Below are positions 22,375 through 33,403 of a DNA stretch of 64,000 nucleotides, one piece after another. A program made the position numbers and the translations under genes. The number at the start of each line of letters is the position of its first letter. Position 1 is the first letter of the stretch. The notes below the pieces were generated by a model. That model saw only the letters and a program-made list of their open reading frames with translations. It had not been told where the DNA came from and did no database searches. The stretch is from Simmondsia chinensis (taxonomy: Eukaryota > Streptophyta > Magnoliopsida > Caryophyllales > Simmondsiaceae): positions 5,269,001-5,333,000 of the forward strand of contig JAGTTD010000011.1 in assembly GCA_018398585.1 (NCBI GenBank). Reading direction: 5' to 3'.

Positions 22375-23836
22375 CAAAAACAAAAACAAAAACAAAACAA
22401 ACAAACTATCTAAACTGCAACTCCATTCCACTCTGATCAATCTTACCCCAGGAGAAAAGCTTCAAAAAAAAATTTTATAATTAAAGTCAAAATTCATACA
22501 AAGGATTAAGACAAAGAGTAACAGCTCTCGGGCAAAGGGAGGGGAACTCAAAACAAAAAGATCAAAGAAAAACTCAACCAAAAAAAACAAAAAAAAGCAG
22601 CAAAAAATGAAACCACCTGGGAGGCTCACCAAAACAAGCACCCAAAAGAAGATCAAGAACAAAAACTCTAGAATCACTAGACAAACCACCAAAAAAAATG
22701 GGGACTCTCAAACAACTACCAAAATGAACAATATTTGACATCCTCAGTGAACTAGGAAAGCAAAATCCTGAAACAAACAGGACCCCAAAGCTCTCAAGCC
22801 TCCAAAACCAAAAGATCTCATCTCCCAAGGCCCAAAAAAGGGGGAAAAAAAAAGACACAAAATCAACACATCAAATTCAAGCAAAACAGCAAGCGACACG
22901 CCTGAGATAAACAGCAATGCCAATCACACGATGCCTTTCAACTAACCCACAACAACAATCCTTTGATCCTATTTCTCCATCAAAGCCATTGACCTCATAA
23001 GCTACTCTCGCTCTCCATTATATTCTTTCCATTTTTTTTCACTTTCACAGCTTAAAAAAGATAACAAGATCAAATACCAAAAACATTGGAGCTTCCCACC
23101 AAAACATGCAAACACAGTGCTTAAATATGCGTTAGACTTAGAAACTTCTATAACATTCAGCAGCATCATCATGAAATAAAACACTGCAATTTATCTACCT
23201 GCAGGGCCAAAATTACAGGCCATTCCATCCATCAGAAGCATTTTTCCACACTGAAAAGGGATTACAACACAAAAACTTAATGGAAAATCACCCATCCTAG
23301 TTCTATTCCCACCCGAGCATTCTTTAACTTCAGAGTTCGTATGGGATACAATTTTATTGTTGGCGTTTCGTGGGTTCGGCTACATGGACGTTAGCCTTTG
23401 ATTATTTCAAGATCATAATCCTACAATCAACAAATTCCCCAAAGAATCCCCTTGCTATCCGCGCTTATTAGAAAGCAAGTTTCAACAACATACCTATCTC
23501 GATCCCTAAAGTTTGCCATATTTTCTATTTTAGTCTCTAATGTTCGTCTCGCGTCCATTTCGATCCCTCCTACTAGCCAACCTTTAGTTAGAGGCCAATA
23601 GAGTAAATCAATCTTCATTTCTTTTCCTTCTTCAAATTGGTAATGACTACAACAGAAAATAAAGGAAATGAGCTTTAAACTCAAGACCTATAATTTCAGG
23701 AGTGAGTAGTTTTATCACTACACCAACTCCAACATCTCAATATCATATCTCTACAACAATAGAGCGGTATGAAGAGGACCAAGAGGAGGATGATAAGAGT
23801 TATAGAAGGATAGAAGGGTAATAACGGTAAGGGTCC
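20417..23836. other. Intergenic region between the two convergent genes
   Basis: The first 200 bp probably hold the HNH gene 3' untranslated end. A tRNA-derived SINE-like stretch lies at about 21440-21640 (B-box-like GAGTTTGAATCCCC) and a reversed one near 23680-23740. A long A run is at 22340-22372. Open frames at 22234-22858 are made of poly-A, AAAAAC and CCAAAA simple sequence and are not believed. Confidence 0.45.
20757..21294. mobile_element. Possible short inverted-repeat element (about 540 bp)
   Basis: The left end holds AAATATTTCTAAAAA and AACTGACACTCACAT; the right end holds, inverted, ATGTGGGTGTCAGTTTGAGAAATATT. Interior is very AT-rich. No target duplication was resolved. Confidence 0.4.
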
Positions 23837-24372
23837 TCTACAAAAAAAGTACATTGAAAAGTAGTCATTTTACATTTAACCACCACAACTTCTTAAATTT
23901 TCCAAAAAATTGCCTCCAAAAGTCCCAATATTTTCGATAACCACCTTAAATCATGCCGTTAATTATTTACTACCTACTAGCGGTGCTTTTAAATAGATTT
24001 TAGAGTGTCCGCTAAGCTAGATTTAATGTACCAAGCTGGCAAACCATTTTCCTTCCCTTTCCCCGAACAAGGTTTGAATCCGCCTCTTTCAAACCCCCCA
24101 AGGATGAAACCTAGGTGGGGAAGGGAGCAGGTAAATACATTTCCAGCTTACTAGTTTTAACTCATGCTTCATGTGCACTCAAAAAATAAAAAAAACTAAG
24201 CTAAAAATCTGCAAGGAAGTCACGTGATACTTAACAGAAATCTACAACATGATTTAAGGTGTTGATTGAAAAACTTAAGATTTTTGGAGGGAATTTTCTG
24301 AAAAATTAAAAAGTTGTGATTAAGTAAAAAAATGACCATTTTTCAAGGTGGTTTTCTATAAAACACCCTATT
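23837..24372. mobile_element. Non-autonomous inverted-repeat element (about 535 bp)
   Basis: The left arm (AAAGTAGTCATTTTAC, CACAACTTCTTAAATTTTCC, ACCTTAAATCATG) pairs with the right arm (AAAAATGACCATTTTTCAAGG, TAAAAAGTTGTGATTAAG, CATGATTTAAGGTG). Arms are about 110-130 bp and imperfect. It lies just downstream of the translocase stop codon. Target duplication not resolved. Confidence 0.65.
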
Positions 24373-24474
24373 AGTCTCTAACTAGCAGATGCTAATGGGA
24401 GGGACAAAAGCAGACCTAAAACTAATATCAGGACTAGAATGGAAAGAGAAAAAATGGCAAAATTTACGGACCAA

Positions 24475-24493
24475 CATATATATATATATATAT
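24475..24493. repeat. (TA)n microsatellite in the translocase 3' untranslated region
   Basis: An AT dinucleotide run that ends about 14 bases downstream of the TAG stop codon of the minus-strand gene. Confidence 0.85.
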
Positions 24494-24506
24494 CGGTTAC
24501 AATTTC

Positions 24507-24833
24507 CTACTGGGACTTGAGCCTCTCCGATGAACTGCTTGGTGAAACAGGGCCAGTCCCAGGGTCGGTCTGAGGCACAATCGGTATCTTGAGTTGTTCT
24601 TCTCTCTCCATGGCCTTCTCGAGCTCCTCCTCCCGGCGAAGTGCGTTGAATTGTGTGTCCAATGACCTGGCGGCGGCTAGCCATGCCATGACAATGACCA
24701 ACAGTATTCCACCGAGGTAAGGAGTGGAGTTGGCTAGTGATCCGAATGTCAATATCATAAACTGCTGGATTAAAGCGCCCCCGGATTTTCCCAGCGGGTT
24801 GCAGACCACATCAATGGCTGCTTTTCCTTTAAC
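24507..24833 (-). CDS. NTT: ATP/ADP translocase, exon 5 and stop
   Basis: Residues 505-612. It opens [19 protein letters not shown] and carries the last hydrophobic segment ([18 protein letters not shown]), then a Glu-rich helix and a Pro/Ser tail ending in RLKSQ. The TAG stop is at 24507-24509. Confidence 0.95.
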   Translation of the reverse strand, partial: VKGKAAIDVVCNPLGKSGGALIQQFMILTFGSLANSTPYLGGILLVIVMAWLAAARSLDTQFNALRREEELEKAMEREEQLKIPIVPQTDPGTGPVSPSSSSERLKSQ

Positions 24834-27800
24834 CTGATCATAAAATCAAAGAGTACGTCAACATTTTTTTTCTATTTTACACTGGTAAGAAAGAAGCGTT
24901 AAAGGTGTCTCCCAAAAAGAGCTCGTCCTTACACGTCAGCCATTATGGTTATGATAAAGTCTAAATTTGGACTAGGCTGAAAAATCAAGTGGGCCATAGA
25001 GCCAACTATAGGGCCCTACTTTGCAACACAATCAGCTGCCAAGAGTATGTTACTCCATCTACATAACAGATTGGACCTTTTGGATCCCATAGGACCTAAT
25101 GAAATATAGCACAAAGAAGCAGGAACATCTTACTAAAAAGCTAATGGTCTGTTTGGTACTATTTTCTATTTGTAATTTTTTTTTTTTCTAAAACCAAAAA
25201 TCAGATTTGAAAGTGATTTTTTCTTTGTTCGAGTATTTTGGTTTTAATTCTTTTTCCGAGTTTGAGTGAATACTCAAAACAGAACAACCAAAAACAATAA
25301 CTATTGTCAAAACCTAGTTTTTAGTTTATCAAAAGCCATAAACTCTAAACTCTAAAACAATAAAAGACAACAAATAGGCTCTGCAATACCACAGAAGAGA
25401 GTGGTAGGTCAAAGAAAAATAACAAACACCATGTCTTATAAGAGGGACAAATGCACTACAGAGCAAAAACAGTAGTATGAACACTATCTTTGACACCAAA
25501 AAGTCGATGTGACGATTATAATTTACAACATAACGATATAAAGAATAAGAATCTCATCAGCTTTTTCTTATTAAAAATAGATTTTAACAACAGTCGGTCA
25601 CATGATTTTTTTTTTTTTTGGGGGGGTAAGTAAAATTGCTCTTCGGCTCCATTTTGCCTAAACTAGTGCTCTTTTAAAGTATTCCAGCCTAATTGAAAAA
25701 GCTGGAGTTAAAAACTGATATCTCCCTCCTTTTGGGAACAATGAAAATGGAGTTCTAGGCAAGACGTAGAGCATTTCTTTGTTTTTGTATGCAGTGTTTA
25801 TTACTCTAAAAGCCCACATCCAAAAGCTAGACTTAAAGAAACAAGGTCCAAGCTAATTGTTGGGAACATGAAGGTGCCAGCTAACTTAGCTGCTAAAGTC
25901 TCTAGGAGCCATGGGAGGTGGTGCTCGAGACCTGGAATCAAATCCCGCCTTCATCATTTAGGGAGAGGGGTTTAAGGGGATCTGGGGAGGGTTGTTCTCT
26001 ATGCAACCCATGTAGCTTGCTTACCAATGTAAAAAAAGAAAAATAAAAATTATTATTATTGGGAAAATAATGTCAATGTCTACTAAGAGAAATGTGATTT
26101 TGGAAACAACCTCTCTAAAAGATAACACCTTGTAGGGGTAAGGCTGTGTAGATTTTACCTTCTCGAACTCTACCTTAACGGGAGCCTCTTTGAGACACTG
26201 GGGGGTTGTTATTATAGACATGTCAAATGGACACCTATAAAGCCTCCTAAGATAGGTTGAGTTGATCAGAGCTAGTCATGTCAAAAGTAGGAGAAGTAGA
26301 CCCAAAAAGGCATTAAGCTGCATAAAAAAGGCGTCGTTTCACTTAAGTTTTACAAAGATATATTCATGATATAGCGTACTTTGGCCCATGTAGTCAACTA
26401 CACAGTCCAAAGAAGTTACAATTGTTATTATTGTTGTCTGACCTGAACTCTTAATGTGGCATTTCATTTCACCATTTTCAGGATCACAAAGAGCCTGACA
26501 ATAATGGAATCAAATCTTTGTGGCATAATGTTCACAAACGTGGTTGCTGTGTATACTAACACGAGACATTAAGTAACAGGTCATTGCGATAACATTAGGA
26601 TTTTTTAAAGGAACTTTTATACCACTTTAATAGTTTTAACATAAAAATATATGATTATAAATATCTTTTAGCATATAAAACATAATATATACACGTTATG
26701 GAGGTTGTTCCAAAAAGAATGTCACCTAACAGCCAATCACATAATATAAAACTCAAAACCCGTTCCATAATGATTGTTACATTATGTGAAGGCCTTGAAG
26801 GATTTTGACAAATTGATTGCAAGATCCCAAAAGATGACGGAAACTCAAGACAAAAATAAAATTCATTATTGATTTTCTTGCTCCTGAAACTATTTTATCA
26901 CCTAGACGACGTAGAAAAATGAGAATTCTTATGTGTTCCAACTCAAAGAATCAAAATAAGGTGGATAAAATCCAGTATTTTGCAGTGGAAAAGTTAAAAA
27001 TTGTAATCAATTCTTGGATGAAAACAAAAATCTTGATAGAGAAAAAAATAAATTCATAAAATTCAAATTTTGATTCCATGAAAATGACAAAGATTTGTAA
27101 GAAAATATTCATCAAAAGCTTGAGGCCTTCAGGGAACAGTGCAAACCTTAGTATCCTCATCCAAGGGAATGTAAGCCATTTCTTTGCAAGGATCAAACAA
27201 ACTGTACTTGGCACTCTTGCTGAAGATGTTCTGCATAGCACCAACATACACCGCTGCAAGTAGGGGTGTCATCCCGAACTTAGCGAGGGCGGGGCCCAGA
27301 GGGTCACCAAACAAGATCAGAGAAAAGAATCCAACACCCGTGACGAGGAGGACCGTGGGTGTGATGGCTGCTGCGACTCCCCACCCGAATTTGTCAAATA
27401 TGAACTGGCTTATTAGCATCATTGTGAAGGTTGCAATACCGGTTGCAGATGAGAAATCACCCATGAAGGAAGAATACTCGTTTGGACTTGGGAACTGCAA
27501 AGTAGGAGGTCATATAAAGATTAGCACGATATTGTATCAAATTTGTTTACCTAGGTGTTTGGGCCAACTTACATGCACCTCAACTAATACTGGGTCGCAC
27601 GCACTGGCAGCTTGGAAGTTCTTTATGTGCAATATGGTAAGTTCACGCCCCAATTACGGTCAGTCAAAATCCCAAGCAACAGAAGCAATTGCTTGGGCCC
27701 CTAGTTTGTCAAGGGCCCCTTTTGAAGATTAGTTATGTTAGGAATTTGCTTCTACCAGATATCACCCCTCATAACTGGAGAAATAATGATCTACTTGTGA

Positions 27801-30800
27801 TCTATTAGTACATATACAATATAAAAGAAGCCCATATTAGCTGGTATTATAGTATAAAGTGAATCATTCAAGGTGTGCTTAAGCTTGCCTTAATACCTCG
27901 GTTACCAAAATGGGACTCATCGATCAAATTTGATTCGGGCCCCTAAAACCTCAGGACTGACCTTGGCCCCAATACCCAATGCCAAGATTTGAACTCAAAA
28001 CCTAATGCTTCATGAGGTGTTGAGTCTAAGTGTCTCACCATTTGAGCCAACCTACAATGATCCTTTTCAACAGACAACTACCATTATGCAGTAGCCAATC
28101 ATGTAACGACTAGCTTCGCTTACCTGAGCTTTGAGCTTCGATTTCCATGTAACCTCGACGAGATTAATGCTGATACCGTATGCGACCACCAAGGTGGCAA
28201 GATCTCGGATGTACCTCTGAGACACCAAGAATTTTAAGCTCTCCTTTGTTCCCATCTTGGGCTTCTCCTACAACAAGTACAAGTCCACAATACAACAAAT
28301 GTCAGAATTGTTGCAGAGATATTTCTCTATAAAAATCACATTGGAATACGGTTTTGTTTGGAACCAAGAAAATTTGGACGAAAGAAAAATAAGAGCGAAA
28401 AAAAGTCCAGGAGAAAGAAAATAGGGGAAAATGACTTATTTTACCCTTGTTTGGATGTTAACAAAAAACAAGGAGAAAAAGTAAGTTTTCAAGAAAATGA
28501 GGGATAGCAAATGAAAGATTGGGTTGCAAATGAAAGGGCTTGGAAATGACAGGCTGGAAGGAGCATTGCGATGGGGAGGGCTGAAGCAAGTTTGGGCCGC
28601 GATTTTTTTCCAAGTTTTCCAGTCCGTTCTAAGAGAACAATGATTTTCCTCAAAGCATACTGTAAGTTTTTAAAGTTTTAAGATCCAATTTTTTCCTTCT
28701 CATTTTCTTTGTATTCCAAACACGGGAAAAATACTTTCCTTCAAATTTTTTTTCGTTTTACAATATTTTCTGGGTTCCAAGGATGCCTAAAGGGGGAAAA
28801 AAAGAATGGGAAACTATGTTATTATTCTCACAAATGCAAAAACCTATAGCACAAAAAAATACCTTCTTCTTCTTGCTCCGGATAGGAAGAGGAACAAATG
28901 TGTTTACCCACCAGTAAAGAAAACAGATTGCAAGCCCCATAAGTACCACAATACTCATCATTCCCTTAAGAGAGACCGCCCAACCATCCACTCCAGGCCC
29001 CAAATTTTCTCTCAGCTTCGAGAAGTATTTCACCGTTCGTCCAGAGAAGACGAGAGCGATATTCGCTCCAAGTCCAAACAGAGGGTAGAACCTTTTGGCT
29101 TCCTCGACAGTTGTGATCTGAAAGAAAGATGCGCATCAGTTGTAAGAGTCACACATAGGTTTGTCTACAAAGGCCAAACTCAGTCATATTTTCTAAGATT
29201 TTTCTATAATCTTTGTCTAATTTGAAGTATCTAAGTGTCATATCAAACAAATTTCTCATGCTATAATCAGATATTTGCAGAAAAACCACAAATACAATTG
29301 TGTTCATAAATTGAAATGTCTGGCGTATAGGTCTTTCATGGTGCTTTACACTAGTAACTAAGGCCTCAACCTTGACCACCAAGCCAAGTTTTCATTAGAA
29401 AATATTTTCGGATTACATGTGCCTTCATTTTAACTCAGTTAATGACAAGATTAGGCAAGCTATTGAAACAAAAAGGGTACAAGATAATGAAAATTCTACT
29501 AATCCAACCAATTCTCAAAGAGAAACAAAACCCTTAAAAAAAGCCTACATATATTTGTGGGAGGAACAAGATAAAACAGACCCAGCTTCAAGAAATAAGT
29601 GATTAAGCCGTGATCGCTAACAAACCAAAAGAGTACAAAAAGCAGAAGTAATTAAACCAAATTGCTCTTTAATCCTACTCATAATTAAGGCAACAATCCT
29701 ACCTAGAGGTGGAAATCAACTAATTCAAGCTCAGCAACCTTGTGATCAAACTCGAGCTTGGTAAGTCTTAATGAGCTTGAGTTCAAGCCAAGCCTTGAAC
29801 AACTTATTGAAACATTATTTCAGTTGTTAAAGGCAAGGTACTAGTATACTCGAAACTTGGCTCAACTCAGCTTGTTAACATAATCGAGCCGAGTTATTCG
29901 AGCTACTAGCGAGCCATTATCATGAATCAAATGGTTGTGATTCAACGAGATATTCAAGCTACCACGCGCCATATTGGTCTATTATTGAGCTATTACAAAG
30001 CAATTAATAAGGTCTTGACAAGTCATTCACGAGTCACAATAATAAGGTCTTGACAAGTCATTCACGAGTCACAATTACCCCCTAAGTAGCCTTTAAGGAA
30101 CTATCACAAACTTCAACAAACAGAGCACTTCTTCAAATTTGGCTAGTCAAGCTTATCGAGCATGCTCAAACCTTGGCTCGTTAAGCTTATCGAGCATGTT
30201 GGAACTCGACTTATTTGCTTATCAAATAGCCAATCAATCAAACAGAAAAAAGCCTTTATCGGTTTCAAAAACAAAAAGTTCATCAATGCTTTGGTTCGTT
30301 TACAGACCAAGAACCGAAGTTGCTAACTTTGACAAAATGAAGGAGTTAGAATCGAGTGTTAGGACTACCCACAAACACCGAATCCTAAATATGAAATAGC
30401 AAACTCAAGTAAAGAGAATGGAGGAAAAATTGAGAGTCGGTTCCGAAAATAATGCTGAAAAATAAAAAAATAAAAAAAATAATGCTGAAAAAAAAATAAT
30501 TCCAAATCTACTGTTGAACCGCGTTTACAAAACGCGGCTATACTAAACCGCGTCAAGGTGATGCGTTTAAAATGCATAAAAACCGCGTCTTTAAAATGCG
30601 TTTTATATTTATATAAAACGCATTACTAAAACGCGGTTCATACAGTAATAAACCGCGTTATAGGAACGCGGTTTAACTATAAACCGCGTTTACTAAACGC
30701 AGTTTAGGTAATAACCGCGTTTACTAAACGCGGTTTATTCGCAGTACGCACAAACATCGTTTTCATCGCTTATAATCGCCATTATGCCGCAATTCGTGAT

Positions 30801-32656
30801 GATCGTCACATTGATCCCATGTTCCTCTCAATGAAGCTCCAACATTATATTGTAAGAAATCAGGAAAAGTTATCAATAAAAGGCTATTAATTCAGTAGTG
30901 ATCAAATAGCTACGACAATGATACTTAAAGATCTCCGGCGTATAAAGCAGAAGAAGGGCGACAGCGGATGACATGACCAGCGGTGAGTAGGGGTGTAAAC
31001 GAACTGAGCGTTCAATGAACTACTCGTGTTCAAAATCGATTAGAGCTCGTTCGTGCTCATTAGGAGAGCTCGATAGCTTAACGAGCCAAGTTCGAACAGG
31101 GGGTGCTCGGCTCGCTATCGAAAAGTTTGATAAGGGCTCGATAAGAGCTCGTTAAGGGGCTCGATACGAGCTTGTTAAGGGCTCGGCTCGACTCATTGCG
31201 TTTGACCATATTAAACCGCGTTCATATGACGCGGTTTTTATTATGGTAAACCGCTTTATCAAGACGCGGTTCGTATTATTGTAAACCGCTTTATCAAGAC
31301 GCGGTTATTATTATTGTAAACCGCTTTATCAAGACGCGGTTATTATTATTGTAAACTGCGTTATTAAGACGCGGTTTTTATTATGGTAAACCGAAACGCG
31401 GTTTTAATTCATCTGAAACGCGGTTTCTTAACTCGGTTTACTATAACCGCATTTTGTAAACGCGGCTCAACAGTAGATTTGGAATTTTTTTTTTTTCAGC
31501 ATTATTTTTTTTATTTTTTTATTTTTCAGCATTATTTCCGGAACCGACTCAAAAATTGAGACACTAAAATTTACATGATTCGGCTAAAGCTTATGTCTAC
31601 AGGGGGGGCACAATAACAATGTTTCACTCACACTCTACCTCCACTGTTTTCCTCTCCATACTTCCTCCTACAATAGCATGGCACAAGAGAACCCTATTTA
31701 TCAGCCTCTACAACTATAACCCAAGAAGCCCAACAGTCACCATCAAGGGCCTCCAAAATTCTAGCCACAAATTTGGCCATTCTGAGAGACCATTAGTCTC
31801 TAAACCTAACATGTAGAAACCACCACACAAAATACTGAACCATATAAATCAATCCCAAAACCTCTTTAAAAAGAGAGGAAAAAACAATCACCTGGTTGGC
31901 AAATCCCCAGAACAGCACAGAAATCACCACACTACCCCAAAGCTCAGCCATCACATAAAACAAACAAAAGCTCCAGATCCTCATAATTGCAAGCGGACCC
32001 AAAAACCTTGGTCCAAGCATGGCAAGAAGCTTATCTGCAAGCGCTGTAGGGTGGAAATAATGGCTTAAGGGGTACAAAAGAAACCCAAAAGCCCCAAAGA
32101 AGGCAATGAAGGGCACAATCACAGAGTAAAATAGAGCTTTTCTAGGCAAAACATCAGCCAATTTAGTATACAAAATCATGAACCCAACAGCCATAGGCAA
32201 ATTAACCCAAGTTTTAAGAAATGGTATAATTTCAGCACTTGAACCCTTAGCTGTGACAACCAACACATCTTTGGTATCCCTAAGAATTGTATAATTAAAC
32301 AAAATACAAAAGAACATCATCCCAAGTGGTATAATCTTCTTAAGTGTTGTAATTTCAATACCCAACAATTTTGGTGACTCCTTTTTACCATATAAAGGCT
32401 GCCCATCTGCAGAAGCAGCAGCCTCAGCCTTACAAATGCAAAAATCCCTCAATTTTTGCCTAAACCCTAATGAATTTGATGAAACCCCATGAAATTTTTG
32501 GTGGTACCCATTTGAGGAAACAGAAAACCCAGAAAAAGGGCTGGATTTTAGGGCACTGACACTTTGTTTGAGGCTGTTTTGTGGTGATTTTAGGGCTTTG
32601 AAGTTAGGGTTTGAAGGTAGAAATAGAAGGCCTTTGGTTTGTAGAACAGCCCCCAT
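24507..32656 (-). CDS. NTT: Plastidic ATP/ADP translocase, five exons, complete (612 aa)
   Basis: Exons on the minus strand are 32656-31892, 29117-28863, 28267-28124, 27494-27147 and 24833-24507; all introns are GT-AG in phase 0. Codons add to 255+85+48+116+108, close to the usual 620 or so residues of plant NTT/AATP proteins. The protein exchanges cytosolic ATP for stromal ADP (plus phosphate) across the inner plastid envelope. The first 80 or so residues are Ser-rich and basic, fitting a transit peptide. Then come [39 protein letters not shown] (positions about 96-135), a hallmark of the family, and around eleven hydrophobic segments through exons 1-5, including the conserved NPLGKSGG loop. 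The C-terminus is charged, then Pro/Ser-rich. The paralogue (NTT1 or NTT2) cannot be decided. It converges with the HNH-motif gene. Confidence 0.95.
24834..27146 (-). other. Translocase intron 4 (2,313 bp)
   Basis: Non-coding. It holds an Au-type SINE (26095-26222), a tRNA-derived SINE-like stretch at about 25860-26035 (GAATCAAATCCCG B-box-like), a T/G run near 25610-25625 and an AT-rich element around 25145-25385 that begins GGTCTGTTTGGTAC. Confidence 0.7.
26095..26222 (+). mobile_element. Au-type SINE, copy 4, in translocase intron 4
   Basis: Shows GGAAACAACCTCTCT, GGGGTAAGGCTGTGTAG and GGGAGCCTCTTTGAGACACTGGG, the Au SINE order, with a diverged tail TTGTTATTAT. It is inserted antisense to the host gene. 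Confidence 0.75.
27147..27494 (-). CDS. NTT: ATP/ADP translocase, exon 4
   Basis: Residues 389-504. It opens [19 protein letters not shown] and ends [10 protein letters not shown] at a GTTTGC donor. It includes several membrane segments and [20 protein letters not shown], a typical motif near the transporter end. Confidence 0.95.
27495..28123 (-). other. Translocase intron 3 (629 bp)
   Basis: A SINE-like tRNA-derived stretch is seen on the minus strand at about 28055-27960, with GAGTTCAAATCTTGG in the place of a B box. Otherwise nothing is recognised. Confidence 0.6.
28124..28267 (-). CDS. NTT: ATP/ADP translocase, exon 3
   Basis: Residues 341-388. It opens [19 protein letters not shown] and closes with [19 protein letters not shown], a conserved family segment, at a GTAAGC donor. 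Confidence 0.95.
28268..28862 (-). other. Translocase intron 2 (595 bp) with possible inverted-repeat element
   Basis: TTTGGAACCAAGAAAATTT near 28356 pairs imperfectly with TATTTTCTGGGTTCCAA near 28764-28780, and AAGAAAAATAAGAG with TTCTCATTTTC. This suggests an element of about 430 bp filling most of the intron. Not proven. Confidence 0.45.
28863..29117 (-). CDS. NTT: ATP/ADP translocase, exon 2
   Basis: Residues 256-340. It begins [19 protein letters not shown] and ends with [10 protein letters not shown], a basic loop, at a GTATTT donor. Contains two hydrophobic segments, around [11 protein letters not shown] and [17 protein letters not shown]. Confidence 0.95.
30515..30740. repeat. Left subterminal array of AACCGCG palindromes
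   Basis: About seven units of AACCGCG(T) paired with (A)CGCGGTT across a short AT spacer. Several are mutated (GATGCGTT, ACGCAGTT). Confidence 0.85.
30985..31199. repeat. GAGCTCG-rich insert in the centre of the Mutator-type element
   Basis: It starts TAGGGGTGTAAACGAACTGAGC and is dense in GAGCTCGTT, GGCTCG and CGATA words. This resembles a common plant non-autonomous element family that begins AGGGGTGTAAACGAG. Its other end is not clear. Confidence 0.5.
31200..31465. repeat. Right subterminal array of AACCGCG palindromes
   Basis: Four successive units of about 37 bp with TAAACCGCTTTATCAAGACGC or close variants, then diverged units. This array is more regular than the left one, indicating later tandem amplification. 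Confidence 0.85.
31892..32656 (-). CDS. NTT: ATP/ADP translocase, exon 1 (transit peptide and first membrane segments)
   Basis: Residues 1-255. It starts [14 protein letters not shown], a start typical of plant NTTs, and ends FWGFANQ at a GTGATT donor. Contains the TILRDTKD signature and the first five or so membrane segments. Confidence 0.95.
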
Positions 32657-33154
32657 CTCTCCTTCCCTTCTTGCTTTGAATCAATCAATTTGATAGTAGA
32701 TTTTACAACACATATAACATGTAAAGTAAAAAACCCACAAAAATATGCAGAAAGATTGAATCTTTCAAGAGAAACAGAAGGGCATGGAGAGATAAGGTGG
32801 CTGAAGGAAAGATTGGTTTATACAATGGAGTTTATATTTGTGAAGAAGCCAAACCCCTCTTGGAGGGAGGGGTTTAATAAAGAAAAAATAGTTAATTATA
32901 CGATGTTTAGGTATCTTAAACTTTAGATAATGTTAGTGTCGCGTAAAATTTAAGTATTAAGTTATAATTTTTAAGATAATTTTATAATTTTTATTATTTA
33001 TAAGTTATATTATTATTTTAATAATAACAACATTCTTAATTTTTAGTATATAAATTTTATAAAATAATATTTTAATTTAAAATTCATATGAATTTAATAA
33101 AAACGTGTGCCCCGCTATAAAGGGTTGTTATTTTCATACGTGGGAAAATGTCGG

Positions 33155-33195
<41 letters not shown>

Positions 33196-33403
33196 AGCAC
33201 ACCTGATTCATAGGAATCACGGATCTTGGGTGGGGTCCAAACCAGATGAAAGAGACAACTAATAGGTATGGAGTAGCCGGTTGGGTTGAATTCCGATTGG
33301 GTTAATATTATATTGGTTAAAATCAATTAAATTTGAGTTGTAATATATAAAGATCTGCAAATAATATCAAGTAAAGCTTTATTATAAATTCAATTGGCAT
33401 TAG
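32657..33403. other. Upstream region of the translocase gene
   Basis: The first 200 bp left of the ATG on the minus strand hold the probable promoter and 5' leader; no single TATA box stands out. It is followed by AT-rich DNA (32930-33090) and an A run at 33160-33193. Nothing coding. Confidence 0.45.

Larger units (their letters stand above)
30434..31550. mobile_element. Mutator-type element with 9-bp target duplication and palindrome arrays
   Basis: AAAAATTGA at 30425-30433 is repeated at 31551-31559. Between them, terminal inverted repeats of about 105 bp begin GAGTCGGTTCCG and pair almost perfectly (CAAATCTACTGTTGA lies near the inner end of both). A 9-bp duplication with long inverted repeats is the mark of the Mutator superfamily. 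Inside each end are arrays of ACCGCGTT...AACGCGGT palindromes (30515-30740 and 31200-31465). The middle encodes no transposase, so the element is non-autonomous. Confidence 0.88.
30357..31811. mobile_element. LTR-like element split by a Mutator-type insertion
   Basis: It starts TGTTAGGACT and ends CCTAACA. Removing 30434-31550 and one 9-bp duplicate leaves about 330 bp that aligns with 5890-6269, including TGAAATAGCAAA, the GATTCGGCTAAAGC segment and TATTTATCAGCC. No clear 5-bp target duplication. Confidence 0.6.
29118..31891 (-). other. Translocase intron 1 (2,774 bp) with nested insertions
   Basis: From left to right: non-coding DNA; a GCTCGA/CGAGC-rich dispersed repeat at 29705-30240 with a 38-bp tandem duplication (about 30006-30078); an LTR-like sequence 30357-31811; and inside that a Mutator-type element 30434-31550. 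The right end of the LTR-like sequence is only about 80 bp from exon 1. Confidence 0.8.

Noticed and set aside
22234..22858. Several open frames on both strands rich in Phe, Leu or Lys
   Set aside because: They are translations of poly-A, AAAAAC and CCAAAA simple sequence; no family resemblance or conserved pattern.
30515..31465. CRISPR-like array
   Set aside because: The repeats are palindromic units with AT spacers of repeated sequence, not unique spacers, inside a plant transposon.
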